Part shown: piece by piece, positions 36,701 through 45,482 of the stretch
Position numbering within the stretch: the first letter of the stretch is position 1
How the letters are laid out: each line of letters opens with the position of its first letter
Assembly (NCBI GenBank): GCA_013396915.1
Contig: VWZL01006771.1
Coordinates: 558,001 to 622,000, forward strand
DNA: 64,000 nt
Source: Stercorarius parasiticus
Lineage: Eukaryota; Chordata; Aves; Charadriiformes; Stercorariidae
Direction: 5' to 3'
The notes under the pieces: model-generated
Database searches by the model: none
What the model saw: the letters and a program-made list of their open reading frames with translations, nothing else
Told to the model about the DNA's origin: nothing
Translations under genes and position numbers: made by a program

Positions 36701-39700
36701 TACACATTTCCTAAACAGGACAAAGTCTACTCTCTCAAAATCTTATTCATCTCCTTATTCATCGATTTAAAGAAAAAAAAATAAATTCTTTTACTGTCCA
36801 GATAACACAAAAAATACTCAACTAGTTTCAGAAAGATGACAGACAATATGCTTTACTTCCTGTCTTCACTTATCCACATTTAATTTATTGTAAACAACTT
36901 TAATCTTAAAAAAAAAATACCAAAAAAACCCCCCACCCACAAAACAAAAAACCCACCCTTGCAAGTTAGGGATCTGGAAATTCATGAATTTGCTACCTGT
37001 ATTATCAGACATTTAGCAGAAAGCATACATTTTACAGAGAAAAATCCTCCAAAGCCCAATTACTATCTCTTCACAATAACAGAAAAAGGACAGCACAGTT
37101 AACTTGTAAATTACTTGTTCCAAATTAAGTAGTTTCACATAGTGAAGGTACTATCTCCTCTCTCCAGCCAAATCTACTAAAGAATGTCCTGTTTCCACCA
37201 GTTATTTCCCTCAGATACATGGGAGTGTCCAAATTATTTTCAAATATTAGTATCCATTATACATGTCATAGCCATAAGCATGTTAACCAATATTGGAAAG
37301 CATGCAAAACTCACTCTGCCAGATGCCAAGGCACCTTGTACAAGTAATATTTTTTTCTTGCATCTTGTTTTCCTTGAAATAGTTTATTTTTATTGTGTCC
37401 CTTTACCATACCCAATACACTTACATTCTCTAATTTTCCTTGTTTAAAAATAAATCACTAACAGTTGAATGTAACTATCTAATCCCAACTGCTCATAGCT
37501 AGCAAGTTTTTTTAAAAACAGGTTTTTTTTATTTTGAGAATAAATTTATATGTATCATCATAAAGAGACTGGCTTATGAATCTTGCATGAACACACAAGG
37601 AAGAAGTTTGAACAGTGTGTTTTCAAGTTAGCTTCTAGTAGCTCTTATTCTACATTAATATTCAAAGCAGTGAATTTGGTTTAATTCCATCAAATCAGCA
37701 TAATCTTAAAAAAAACCAAAACAAACAACAGAACAGTTAAGACAGGCTTACACATCATACAGCAGCACAACAAACCAGTCAATAACATATTAACAATTCA
37801 ATTAGATTCTTAAATGAAAATGGAGTTATTAGTTTGAAAATAAGAACATATCTGTGCACGTATAATGAAGACACCATTTTAATTACATTATGCTGAGTAC
37901 TAACCATGAATTAGTGAGCCATTTAACCACTGAATATAGTAGTTTTGTGGAAAAGAAAGCAGGATCTCATTGCTGATTATTGAGAAAGGTAGAAGCAGGA
38001 CTGCACCAGCTGAAACTGCTAGAGTGAAGGTGCTCAAAAACAGCCTGAAATTTAAAGAAATGTACCACTGTTACCACCAACATGCTCTTAACAGGGGAAA
38101 GAGAAAAGTAGTTAGCCTACCTATTAATCAGCATCTGAAGGCAACACATTCTTATATTGTAAAAGGGCAGGAGAAACTGTAACTTCCACAATATTTCACT
38201 TCCAAAAAGCAAGTTTCAAATACCAAGTAGTTTACAGAATCCAGTAAAAATAATTAGCTTTTACCAACTACCACAATTATTCTATTGGGACTTGCATGTA
38301 TTCAATTCCCATGTTATACACAGGTTAAATTATTGGAGTCCATGGAGTATCTTTTCATAAGCCTCCTACTTTAGTTTTCATTTCCCACATAGACACTCAG
38401 AACAAAAAAGAAATTCCATTTCTATATTCTTACTACAATTTTTAAAAGCAGAGCAGCTTTTTAATATCTAAAAACTGAGTACAACTATCCATAAACAAAT
38501 ATTTTAACACCAAACTGAAAAAAAATTGCTTTTATTTCACAAAGTAGTTATTAGAGTATCATCTAATAGCTTGGGGTTTTCTGATAGCTGTAAAGTCAAT
38601 ATAGAGAAACTGTCAGAATTATTTAAAATATTTAAGCTTATTCTTTTTAGATGACAAATACAATACATCAAATGCCATCTTGTGGCATTAAAAAACCCTG
38701 TGTTCTTCAAAAAAACATTTGTTCTTCAAACAAACACATTCCTACAGCTGCTATGAAAATCATTCAATCTAGAAAAGCCTTCACTGTAGTCTTAAAAGCA
38801 CAGGAGAGGTGCTTCTCTACCGGAGAGGGAAGAGCTCCATAACATTTAAAAGTACATATTTTTCTCTAGATTTGAAGTAGACCTTGTGGCAAGTAAGTAT
38901 TCCAAATTCATAAAAAGTATTGATGTCAGACAATACTGGGAGAAGCGCATCTAAGATTTACATCATCTTTGTACATCTTTCAAGCTTGCCACAAATGCAT
39001 GACTAAAAGTGAACAGCTTGCAATGTACTCGGCACTTTCCCAGGGTACAAGACAAATCAATAAAATATTCAATGAGCTCTCCTTCCAAGAGGATGACAGC
39101 ACCACCATGGGAGAAGTAAGAACACTGTAATAAGCAAGTAGCAAGTGCACATAGTTTAGCAAACCACTGAGAGGGCAGCAACAGCTCACAGATGTTCTGT
39201 AAATCTTGAGACATATTTAAATAGGAGAGATTAATATCTAGCTTTACAAAGGAACACGAAAAGGACAGAGAGTTGCTGGCAGACCAGCAGGTCTGGCAAG
39301 TGCTTGTCTTCCATTTGTTATTCTTTTTTTAAGCTTTTTTAAGATGATCAAATACAGATGTCTACTTCAGGGTGAGCTAACTTTCTTTACAGGATCCACT
39401 GCCCCCCTTCACAGGGCTTCCATCAACTGAAGTGGGAACCTAAACACCTACCTCCCCTATAAACACCTACATTCTAGAGACCTAAATTTAGGTGCAGGTC
39501 TTGCACTGAATTCCACCTCTTGCACCAGGTCCTCATGCAATAGTCTGGCCAATTTCACGCCTACCAGGAAAACCACAGGGGAAAAAAAGCCCTGGACCAA
39601 ACTGCCTTGCTTCTTGTCATGCCTTCCATAATATAAGGTGCCACTCGATCAAATCTTTTTCCTCTGACCTCTAGCAATCTATTTACTGTCACATTTGAAG

Positions 39701-42303
39701 TGGACTGTTATTTATTTGGAAGCATACAACAATATATTCAGGAAAAAGCATTCTGCAAAGAAGAGCTATACATACGATATTCTATTAACGATGGCATCTT
39801 CATCCTCTTGCTCATCTGAAAATTAAATTACAGCAGGTTATATTCAACACTTAGTCATCTTTCCTCAGGCTAAAACATATATACATAGGAATTATTTTAA
39901 TTTCAATTAAAATTTAGAATTACTAAAACAATTTATTAGCACCTATATTTTAAAAACATTCCTACCAAAAATTATTATTTTTTTTTTTGTTCTGACTTTA
40001 ACTATGAAGTTACTTCCCTTTATTTAAATATCCAGATCAAAACTTCTTGGAACCATCTTCCAGGGGGCCCTATGTCAAACAAGCTTTCAGACTACTACTA
40101 CCATGGCTGCTGCAAGGAACTTTCTCTTTGGGCATCTCTGAAACCACGGAGGGCAGCAAGCCCATATTAACTACTGCTATAAATCCCTAAATAGATGTTT
40201 CACTTTCAGTATTAACGTATTTTTAAAATAAGAAAGCGATGACCACTCAGCTGCTTCCCCTTACTTATCCCTCCTCCCGACTCCTGGGGATTTGGGGGAG
40301 GGGGAAAGCAGAGTTGTTGTTCTTGTTTTAGATTAAAGATACCATGGCTTCCCTTCTGGTATCTCACATTTTAGATTATTTTTTTTCATTTACTCTTGAA
40401 TTAATACTCCAACTTTTTGAAATATTATCAACATTTAATTCAGAGGTCAATCACTAATATATCCTTCATTTATTCTTTATAGCCTTCTCTACATACATCT
40501 CTACACAAATGTATGCATTTGTACATTTGAAATAATTTTAGAGTCAGCTTTCTTCTTTTACATCTCCCAGGTTTTCCATGAGAGGTAACTCAACTGTGTT
40601 TTAAAATCCTAGAATAAATACAAGGTGTTTCAAGTTCTTAAGAGTCTTGCACACACTGGAAATAAACATGTAGCCACTAACAGCATGCTATTTTGAAATC
40701 CTTCTGTGAAAGTAAATTGGGCTATTGTTTCTGGTTTGTTTTGATGGGAATCTCATGGTGTTTTGAGAGACTAAGTCAAGGTCCCTTATGAATCATTTTG
40801 GCTAAAAAGCTTATTGTAGAAACAGCAAACAATTTGTCCTGAAAGAATTACAGACACGTTAACTTCTCAAATATTTTTCATCAGGAAGATCCTAGAGCAG
40901 GCTACGAAGTTTGCCTCGCTAAATGTTCACAGAGCTTTCATAAAGTCAGGACAGCTGCAGAGCAGTTCTTCTCACTAGCTGATAAGATCAACTGCCAAAA
41001 AGGTAATAAAAGCATCTTTACATCCAGTAGTGTTTGCCAAACCATTTCCCCCTTCCCTGTTCTTCCCTATCTCCAAATGGTAACAGCTTTGTAGTATCCA
41101 AAATACGTATCAGTATCCGTCTTACTTGTTTAAACTATTTCCTACGTTTAAAGGGGTGCACTTTTTTTTTAAACATATTAAAATTTCTGAAGAGTTTACT
41201 TTCCTAAACATGAATCCATCTATGAAAGCAGCTCTATCATAACACAGGTCACTACAGTTCAGTAAACAGTTTCCATTAAAGTTCAAAGTGCCAAGATCAC
41301 AATGCATAAGAATGCTTCTCCAGCATGACCGACTGAGTAGTACTAAGCACCAAGGTCCCAGATAGGCTGTCAAGAGTCAAAGATTCTGCCATTTTATACA
41401 GATTTTTATGCTATTTGTCTTTAGAAGAAAATGACAGGGGTTCCTACAGACTAGTTTCAGAAAGACAATGTTTCTAAAGAAAAAAATACAGAATTATCTC
41501 AAGGAATAAGACTTCAGTGGTGAAGTCATAAGGAACAGGTTAAGAACATTGAAATAACTATACCTGAGCAAAGCAGGATTTTTTAAGAAATCCACTACTT
41601 CCCTTCTGTATTACTGGAAACCTTTTCACTTTACCAGCTGAAGCTCTGAACTTGGTTTTGGTGCTAGAACACAGCCTGAAGATACTTACTCTGGAAAAAC
41701 TGACATGAAAGGAGAACAACAAGATCTAAAGGCAAGTGAGACAGAAGCATCTACTTGCAATTCTCCCCTTTCTTCCCTCTCAAAACAGATAAAATTTAGG
41801 CTGCCACAGAGCCACAACAGAAGATCTGATTGTGGCCATCCAGACCACCTCCATAACAGCCACCCAGTCTCTCTCAGTCACAGCGTGCCAGCTACAGCAC
41901 TCACTGATCCTTCTCCGAGATGCTCCAGTGCTCTCCCTCCATTGGTCAGTGATATTAGAAGGAACTCTGAAAGGTCTGAGAAGTGCCAGACGGGCACAAG
42001 GGAAGCGATGGAAACTCGTGGCTTGGGGACAAAGGAAGCAGACAGAGGGCAAGATGGCAGCATACACAGTCAGATCAGTCCAGGCTGCCATAGACCAGCA
42101 GCCTGAGAAACACTTTTGGTCAGAGATCTAGTTCTTCCGCTTTCCTTGTGGAGGCAGAGAGAAAAAGAATCACCTATTCACTTGAAAAACAAAATTATTT
42201 TTGAATATGTTAAAAGAAGTCGATGCTCACCTGCTTTCCTTTTGTATCTTGTGATTATGAAGTAGGAAACTATGTAGAGAACAGCAAATAGAAGAAAACA
42301 GAT
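694..42303 (-). CDS. LMBR1: LMBR1, coding span of exons 2-12 (partial gene)
   Basis: Eleven exons on the minus strand splice into one uninterrupted frame of 927 bases: 42231-42303, 39776-39815, 37905-38044, 31707-31810, 12482-12608, 11974-12042, 9431-9495, 8237-8309, 2126-2206, 1010-1086 and 694-771. All introns are GT-AG and all phases match. The protein agrees closely with human LMBR1 as I recall it, for example RYKRKADEQEDEDAIVN across the exon 2-3 junction. LMBR1 is a multi-pass membrane protein of the LIMR (lipocalin-receptor-like) family whose biochemical role is poorly known. Its locus is best known because intron 5 carries the SHH limb enhancer, present here too. Hydrophobic segments fall in exons 2, 4, 5, 6, 7 and 11-12, with a charged loop in exons 9-10. 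Exon 1 is in the assembly gap near 59.1 kb. Exons 13 onward are beyond position 1. The paralogue LMBR1L is less likely, because exons 2-7 match LMBR1 better. Confidence 0.97.
1010..1086 (-). CDS. LMBR1: LMBR1 exon 11
   Basis: 77 nt coding (E)RRKKASAWERNLVYPAVM then ILLLIET, residues 280-305, ending in phase 0. The acceptor is TTCTGAACAG and the donor is GTAAGA. The basic patch RRKKASAWERN ends the cytoplasmic loop and leads into the sixth membrane segment, as in all LIMR proteins. Confidence 0.96.
1087..2125 (-). other. LMBR1: LMBR1 intron 10
   Basis: 1039 bp between exons 11 and 10. AT-rich; no repeat or conserved element recognised. Intron 11 (772-1009) is only 238 bp and likewise plain. 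Confidence 0.9.
2126..2206 (-). CDS. LMBR1: LMBR1 exon 10
   Basis: 81 nt reading (G)VSSMVEYQTAELERELEK then VKSKKTNL and one base, residues 253-280. The acceptor is TCTTTTAAAAG (short tract) and the donor is GTAATA. It is a heptad-like charged helix in the cytoplasmic loop. This is the least conserved exon in the window: human has roughly LSSSVEYNIMELEQELENVK here. Phase and position still identify it without doubt. Confidence 0.95.
2207..8236 (-). other. LMBR1: LMBR1 intron 9
   Basis: 6.0 kb between exons 10 and 9. Apart from the C/T-rich stretch at 2690-3180 I see ordinary AT-rich sequence and homopolymer runs. The open frames here are chance. Confidence 0.85.
2690..3180. other. C/T-rich stretch in intron 9
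   Basis: About 490 bases of pyrimidine-rich plus strand (CTCTCCCTCCCCTTCCCC and similar), higher in GC than its surroundings. It produces open frames on both strands (plus 2749-3009 and 2879-3169, minus 2956-3153), none of which looks like a protein. Origin unknown; perhaps an eroded repeat. Confidence 0.4.
8237..8309 (-). CDS. LMBR1: LMBR1 exon 9
   Basis: 73 nt reading ILEDLDEQMYIITLEEEAIQ then RRLN and one base, residues 229-253. The acceptor is AATACAG and the donor is GTACGC. The exon is hydrophilic and acidic, the start of the large cytoplasmic loop predicted to form a coiled coil. Two conservative changes are visible against the human sequence I recall (I to M after EQ, L to I after EEEA). 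Confidence 0.95.
8310..9430 (-). other. LMBR1: LMBR1 intron 8
   Basis: 1.1 kb between exons 9 and 8. A 101-codon plus-strand frame (8880-9185) is unconvincing. Nothing else seen. Confidence 0.85.
9431..9495 (-). CDS. LMBR1: LMBR1 exon 8
   Basis: 65 nt coding (L)CTPVGLSRMFTVMGQLLV then KPT, residues 207-228, ending in phase 0. The acceptor is TTCCTCTGCAG and the donor is GTAAGT. The CTPVGLSRMF motif marks the cytoplasmic exit of the fifth membrane segment and is shared across LIMR proteins. Confidence 0.96.
9795..9960. repeat. Old interspersed repeat with an internal duplication
   Basis: GTCTACACTAGTAAATT (about 9807) and GTCTACACCAGTAAATT (about 9870) are near-identical and about 63 bp apart, each followed by a Gly/Pro-rich CCCTGGCA-like stretch. 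The GGCTACGTCTACACTAG start resembles ends of old amniote repeats I cannot name. It lies in intron 7. Confidence 0.4.
11391..11450. repeat. T-rich (GTTTT)n-like tract
   Basis: Runs of GTTTT, GTTTTTG and T9 in intron 7, just left of exon 7. On the LMBR1 strand it is A-rich, so it is not a splice polypyrimidine tract. Confidence 0.6.
11974..12042 (-). CDS. LMBR1: LMBR1 exon 7
   Basis: 69 nt coding (D)LWEFYLPYLYSCISLMGC then LLLL and a split Leu codon, residues 184-207. The acceptor is TTCTTCACAG and the donor is GTAAGT, a near-perfect consensus. It supplies the fifth membrane segment, which finishes in exon 8. Intron 6, between exons 7 and 6, is only 439 bp. Confidence 0.96.
12482..12608 (-). 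CDS. LMBR1: LMBR1 exon 6
   Basis: 127 nt reading GIRARILETLVMLILLALLI then LGIVWVASALIDNDAASMES and LY, plus the first base of a D codon. The acceptor is CTGCCCACAG and the donor is GTATGG. It codes residues 142-184 and the fourth membrane segment. The open frame continues a few codons past the donor (as GMEFKK), but exon 7 supplies the expected DLWEFYLP continuation. It is the most obvious open frame of the gene in this half of the window. Confidence 0.97.
26405..26411 (-). promoter_or_regulatory. ETS-type site in ZRS (AGGAAGT on minus)
   Basis: ACTTCCT on the plus strand, the third perfect AGGAAGT heptamer, near the left end of the enhancer and next to TTAATCACTC. Confidence 0.65.
26432..26438 (-). 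promoter_or_regulatory. HOX13-type site in ZRS (CCATAAA on minus)
   Basis: TTTATGG on the plus strand reads CCATAAA on the minus strand, a close match to posterior HOX consensus sites. Weak evidence on its own, but it lies in the conserved enhancer. Confidence 0.45.
26511..26517 (-). promoter_or_regulatory. ETS-type site in ZRS (AGGAAGT on minus)
   Basis: ACTTCCT on the plus strand reads AGGAAGT on the minus strand. It is the second of three perfect copies of this heptamer in the enhancer. Confidence 0.65.
26579..26593. promoter_or_regulatory. Composite E-box / HOX13-type site in ZRS
   Basis: CATCTG (26579-26584) is followed after one base by TCATAAAA (26586-26593). CATCTG is the HAND2-type E-box and TCATAAAA fits the HOX13 consensus. 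HAND2 and HOXD13 are established direct activators of the ZRS. The close pairing here is seen directly; joint binding is inferred. Confidence 0.6.
26769..26774. promoter_or_regulatory. E-box in ZRS (CACCTG) overlapping an ETS half-site
   Basis: CACCTG is preceded by CTTC, so GGAAG on the minus strand overlaps the E-box by one base. bHLH or zinc-finger E-box factors are plausible binders. The overlap suggests competition or joint occupancy, which is inference. Confidence 0.55.
26782..26792. promoter_or_regulatory. Homeodomain site in ZRS (TAATTAATTAA)
   Basis: An overlapping double TAAT core, typical for homeodomain proteins (LHX, HOX or PRRX type). It sits between the E-box at 26769 and the ETS site at 26796, giving a compact three-motif cluster of about 35 bp that is also present in the mammalian ZRS. 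Confidence 0.65.
26796..26802 (+). promoter_or_regulatory. ETS-type site in ZRS (AGGAAGT)
   Basis: AGGAAGT follows the TAATTAATTAA element by three bases. ETS1/GABPA-type sites in the ZRS set the size of the SHH domain (established). This copy is intact here. Occupancy is inferred from the motif only. Confidence 0.7.
29238..29259. repeat. (TA)n microsatellite
   Basis: About nine TA units (ATATATATATATATAT) in intron 5, 2.2 kb right of the ZRS. Confidence 0.8.
31707..31810 (-). CDS. LMBR1: LMBR1 exon 5
   Basis: 104 nt reading (G)LWNLASLFSNLCLFVLMP then FAFFFLESEGFAGLKK, residues 107-141, ending in phase 0. The acceptor is TTTGTTGCAG and the donor is GTAGGA. It carries the third membrane segment and the start of the next cytoplasmic loop (ESEGFAGLKK). 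This exon borders the 19-kb intron that holds the ZRS enhancer, so its identity fixes that intron as intron 5. Confidence 0.97.
32324..33092 (+). mobile_element. CR1 LINE fragment, 3' end, with coding traces
   Basis: It starts with a reverse-transcriptase-like frame (VVYLNFSKAFNIIS, the F-SKAF block of CR1 RT). It then jumps to the ORF2 C-terminal part (RSWEVVLPLCS in one frame, WSTASSCGLL in another) and runs through the CR1 3' UTR to the typical end AACCATTCTGTGATC at 33092. Most of the RT domain is deleted and the frame is broken. It is a dead insertion in intron 4. Confidence 0.85.
34310..34368. repeat. Two-copy tandem repeat, 32-bp period
   Basis: CTATTACATGTCTACAACAT at 34310 is repeated as CTATTACACGTCTACAACGT at 34342, followed in both by AAAACA. 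Intron 4. Confidence 0.75.
34932..34945 (-). promoter_or_regulatory. Candidate CTCF site, intron 4, pointing left
   Basis: The minus strand reads CCACCAGGTGGGGG, a strong match to the CTCF core (CCACCAGGTGGCAG type). In mouse, CTCF sites in Lmbr1 introns 4 and 5 flank the ZRS (established). On this strand the motif points left, toward where SHH should lie, the orientation expected for a loop with SHH. Confidence 0.5.
35450..35463 (+). promoter_or_regulatory. Candidate CTCF site, intron 4, pointing right
   Basis: CCACAAGAGGGAGC fits the CTCF core well. It lies about 500 bp from the opposite-facing motif at 34932, so the two are divergent, an arrangement typical of domain boundaries. The call rests on motif inspection only. 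Confidence 0.45.
36131..36420 (-). mobile_element. CR1 LINE 3' fragment
   Basis: Reads antisense: TCATAGAACAACTCAACTAG, then AAAGTCATGTAGTCTGATC, GGTTGCTCAGGGCTTTACCC and CTCTGGACAACCTCTTCCAG, all standard CR1 3' UTR blocks. The left end is the CR1 terminus. The right limit is uncertain because similarity fades past 36420. It lies in intron 4. Confidence 0.8.
37905..38044 (-). CDS. LMBR1: LMBR1 exon 4
   Basis: 140 nt coding residues 61-106 plus two split codons. It begins LFLSTFTLAVSAGAVLLLPF and later has the LIMR-family signature NYYIQWLNGSLIH. The acceptor is AAATTTCAG and the donor is GTTAGT. It supplies the second membrane segment (about 61-85) and the conserved extracellular or luminal loop. 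Apart from codon-level changes it is essentially identical to the human peptide I recall, so the exon is under strong constraint. Confidence 0.97.
38045..39775 (-). other. LMBR1: LMBR1 intron 3
   Basis: 1.7 kb, plain AT-rich sequence except for the CTCF-like motif at 38673. Two overlapping minus frames near 39000 are not protein-like. Confidence 0.88.
38673..38685 (-). promoter_or_regulatory. Candidate CTCF site, intron 3, pointing left
   Basis: The minus strand reads CCACAAGATGGCA, a good CTCF core (CCASNAGRKGGCA). It lies in LMBR1 intron 3 and has the same leftward orientation as the intron 4 motif. Confidence 0.45.
39776..39815 (-). CDS. LMBR1: LMBR1 exon 3 (40-nt microexon)
   Basis: A small exon coding (D)EQEDEDAIVNRI(S), residues 47-60, with both end codons split. 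The acceptor is TTAATTTTCAG and the donor is GTATGT. The acidic stretch EQEDED is a hallmark of LMBR1 just after the first membrane segment. It is too short to stand out as an open frame. It was found by matching the expected peptide and confirmed because its 2-12-2 phase joins exon 2 and exon 4 exactly. Confidence 0.96.
40057..40071 (+). promoter_or_regulatory. Weak CTCF-like motif, intron 2
   Basis: CTTCCAGGGGGCCCT matches 12 of 15 positions of the CCACCAGGGGGCGCT form. It is weaker than the intron 3 and 4 candidates and could be chance. Confidence 0.25.
41700..42130. other. GC-richer segment of intron 2 with overlapping open frames
   Basis: A 430-base island of higher GC and CpG content just downstream of LMBR1 exon 2. 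It holds a 133-codon plus-strand frame (41705-42106), a 103-codon minus frame and a 99-codon plus frame. None resembles a family I know, and composition (Ser/His/Arg-rich) suggests chance. It could be an eroded repeat or a regulatory element. Confidence 0.35.
42231..42303 (-). CDS. LMBR1: LMBR1 exon 2
   Basis: Reads ICFLLFAVLYIVSYFIITRY then KRKA, ending one base into the next codon (73 nt, 24 codons plus 1). The acceptor is TTTTTTCCAG and the donor is GTGAGC. It codes the first membrane segment (about residues 23-41) followed by a basic, presumably cytoplasmic edge (RYKRK). The start in phase 0 matches human exon 1, which ends after residue 22. The frame runs open into intron 2 for a short distance, but the donor and the exon 3 junction residue (D) decide the end. 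Confidence 0.96.
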
Positions 42304-45287
42304 CTGGAAAAAATAAATTGCATTTATTAGGTTGTGAAGAAATGCCTGGATTATAATAAAAATAAACAGAAAATCCAGTATCAACAATTTAAAATTGAAT
42401 TCAGATCAACAAAATTCTATGTAAATGTTAAACAGTTACGTTTTATATCTTATTAATAGAAAGTTAAACCAATAAGAACAGTTTAGAGTAAAAGGCATTA
42501 GATCAATTATATGGCCAGCAAGTTTTACTCCAAAATTAAGAAATTTTAAGCATTATTTACAGTGCAATTTTTTGTTTGGGGAGGAAGGGGTGGGGTTGCC
42601 TGGGTTGTTTTTTGAAGTTTGAATGCACTTCAGTCGTAAAAGTTCCCACACTTTGTATCCCCTTCACTTGTAACTTAAGGGTGATCATATTTTATACAAT
42701 GGGCTCTTGAAGATCTACTTTGGAGTACACTGGCAACATACGTGTAAGGAAAGCAGTTATGTTTACTGTTTCCATCATGTCTTGAATCAAAGAAATTCCA
42801 GGAAACCATATGCACAAGAGGGACTCATCTGCCTACAGTGGATGTCCAAGCATGAACTAGTCAAACACGTTTCCTTTACACTCAGAGGCCAAGGGCACAA
42901 TTTCCCTCCTCCTAAGGCAGGTAGCTTATTTAGGTCAGATGTACCTTGAGCCCAGTGTAACTTGCATCAAGTTGTTTCTAAGATTTGGCACTAGAATTTC
43001 AATACAATAAGGTAAGACAACCAAAACACCTACAAATATGTCGTCAATCTTGAAGGAAAAGAATCAAACAGCATGGCAGTATTAACCCTCCAAGCCTTTG
43101 TGGGAAACAAAAAAAAACCCAAAACATTTGTTCCTGAATGAGGCATAAGTGGCTCAATGCTGCTTCCTTAATCTTGTTTGTTGATACCTATTAAAAACAC
43201 GAGTCAGTCAGAAATGAACAAGAACGAAGTATGCCATCCCATGATGCTGTGGTTCTTTGCCTTCACTAGTACCCGAGCAATCACAGTGAACAGTGCTATT
43301 AACAACAGCGTATTCTGCTTTCTGGTAGCCGGCAGGAACCAGATTACCTGCACCCGACAGGCTGAGAAGGTACTTGAACGAGCCCAAACTGTTAAGACTC
43401 TTTTGCTTGTGCACAATACCAGTAGCCACGTCGTAAGTCTTAACACACAGCAGTTAGCCGACTGAATGAGGCAAAACCATTGTAGCAGTTTTTACTATTG
43501 AAGTCAGTTTGTCCTATTACCTGTACAGAGTTTTTGCTTCTGTGTTCTTGCTAAATGTTGTGTGCTTTTGCTAAATGTGTTCTATTTCGATCCAAGCTTT
43601 AGTCTCCTTTATGATCTGAAATTGCAAAACTACTTCACCGGGCAACAGATGAAGTATTTATTGAATCAATTATTTAAAGATTTGTTGCTTTTAAGAACTC
43701 ATTGTCTTAAAGAAAATCATGAGCAAAAAAGCCACCCTGAGCGAAAGCAAAAGATGAAAGCGAAGGTAGTGATGATAGCCCTTAAAAATTTACATCTAAA
43801 TAACCATATTACATCCAAATCAGCAGAATTAGAAGGTGAAAGAATGCATCACTCAATCAGGAAAGACAGACTTTAAGAAATACTAATAAAAATAAACTGG
43901 GAGAGTTATTTCTCTCTCTGTAGTCAGACATTTTAGGTAAAGAAACCAAAGCATAGCCAAGCATCTGAGCATGACATTTGGGTGCCTGCAACTGCCCTAC
44001 AGATGTCCCCCGGAAGTATTATGGTGCCACAGGTCTGAAAGTGGCAGCTGAGCTCGTTCCCTGCACAGGCAACACGCGCTGGCGATATCTGAAATACAGA
44101 TGCTGAAAATTAGATTTCATAACTAGATCTCTGAATTCAAATATTTAATCTGAATAGAGTTCACCGCTCCAACTTTCCAGAGGACACTTCAAAGAGGAAA
44201 GGGTCTTGATAAAAAATTTAATTCTTCAAATAAATAATTCTATTAATAAAGAATTTTATTAAGATTCAATAAAAAAAAAATATGCTGGTATATTTTTGAA
44301 TCAGGAAGAACAAAAGACCCTGAGAATAGCCTTGGGTTTTCAGAGTACTCTGACACAGCTTGTCCTGTCAGTATCGGAAAACGCAATGCCAGTGCTGAAA
44401 GAGTCCTCCTCTAAGTTTCCAGTTCCTCTGAAAACTAGACCAAGGCTACAGACAGAGACATCTAATTTTAGACATTCACTTTTGAAAATTAGGTATCACA
44501 TACATGGGGTCAGTAAAATTCTTTAAAAATCTGTCAGACCCAAATAACACTGTCCCTGTGTAAAATAAAGACGCGATTAAGCTCATTCTTAGTTTAATTT
44601 TATTTAAGACAAGAATAAAAATTACCACAATCTTGTTTGCATCTTCGAATAAAATAGATGACCTTCATTCTATCTGTGATAGCAAGGTTACAATGAAAAT
44701 GTGGGTCTCTACTTATAAGGTACCACTGAGATAACTGAGGTATTTTGAGGTCAGATGAAAGCTGTCCAGTAACACAAACTGTCAAATGTTTTATTTCTAG
44801 TTTTAGATGACAGCTTCTTTGCAACTCAGCAATAAGCTGTAACTATATATCTTGGTGTAATTACCACTCTACTTCTGTTGGAACCAAGAACAGTTTTGTA
44901 AATATACTGAAGTTATTATTGAAAATTCACATAATTTTAAAGCGATCAGCAAGAAAAGAAATAAGTAAGTTCTAATCAGTGAAAGCTTTAGGAGCTTAAC
45001 AAAAGCGAATTCATAAATTAGAAGTCCTTCATACTGACCAAAACAAGTCAATAAGCAAACTCAGACATATTAATTCAGTCTCAGTTTCTACTTAGTGAAC
45101 ACTGTGATCCTGAAATGTTTCTAACCATGTGTTCTGAATAGCTTTCTGAAGGGAGTAGCAAAAGCCAGTATCCTAACTATTTTTAGAGTGGAACTCAGTT
45201 AAGCTGGGGAAAAGGAATGTGTTGTCCATGATAGCTAAAGAACAGATTCCACTGTCCTGTCACACTGCAACCCTGGGTTCTTAATCC

Positions 45288-45482
45288 TCATGCTGCTCTT
45301 TGTTTCAGGATCTTTTGTACTGCAAAAAAAAAAAAAACAGCTCTTGTTTGTACTTGTTCTAGCTTCAGTTCATGTTTCTCAGTTAAGAACGACTGGACTT
45401 GTACGCAGTACTCCAGGTAAGATCTTATGGCCACATATAATAACACTAAGCCTTCCTTTCTGTACTGAAAATACTTCAACAT
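45288..45482 (-). mobile_element. Ancient CR1-like ORF2 C-terminal remnant
   Basis: The minus frame reads RSYLEYCVQVQSFLTEKHEL then KLEQVQTRA. It resembles the CR1 ORF2 end, whose usual form is roughly RPHLEYCVQ...LEQVQRRAT. Upstream of the LEYC block the match is not clear. It probably extends on both sides beyond recognition. It lies in intron 1. Confidence 0.6.

Larger units (their letters stand above)
31811..37904 (-). other. LMBR1: LMBR1 intron 4
   Basis: 6.1 kb holding two CR1 fragments (32324-33092 and 36131-36420), a tandem repeat at 34310 and two CTCF-like motifs (34932, 35450). Confidence 0.88.
39816..42230 (-). other. LMBR1: LMBR1 intron 2
   Basis: 2.4 kb. It contains the GC-richer segment at 41700-42130 and a weak CTCF-like motif at 40057. 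The remainder is unremarkable. Confidence 0.88.

Noticed and set aside
41705..42106. 133-codon plus-strand frame in intron 2
   Set aside because: No recognisable domain, low-complexity Ser/His/Arg composition, and other frames on both strands overlap it. Kept only as a GC-rich segment.
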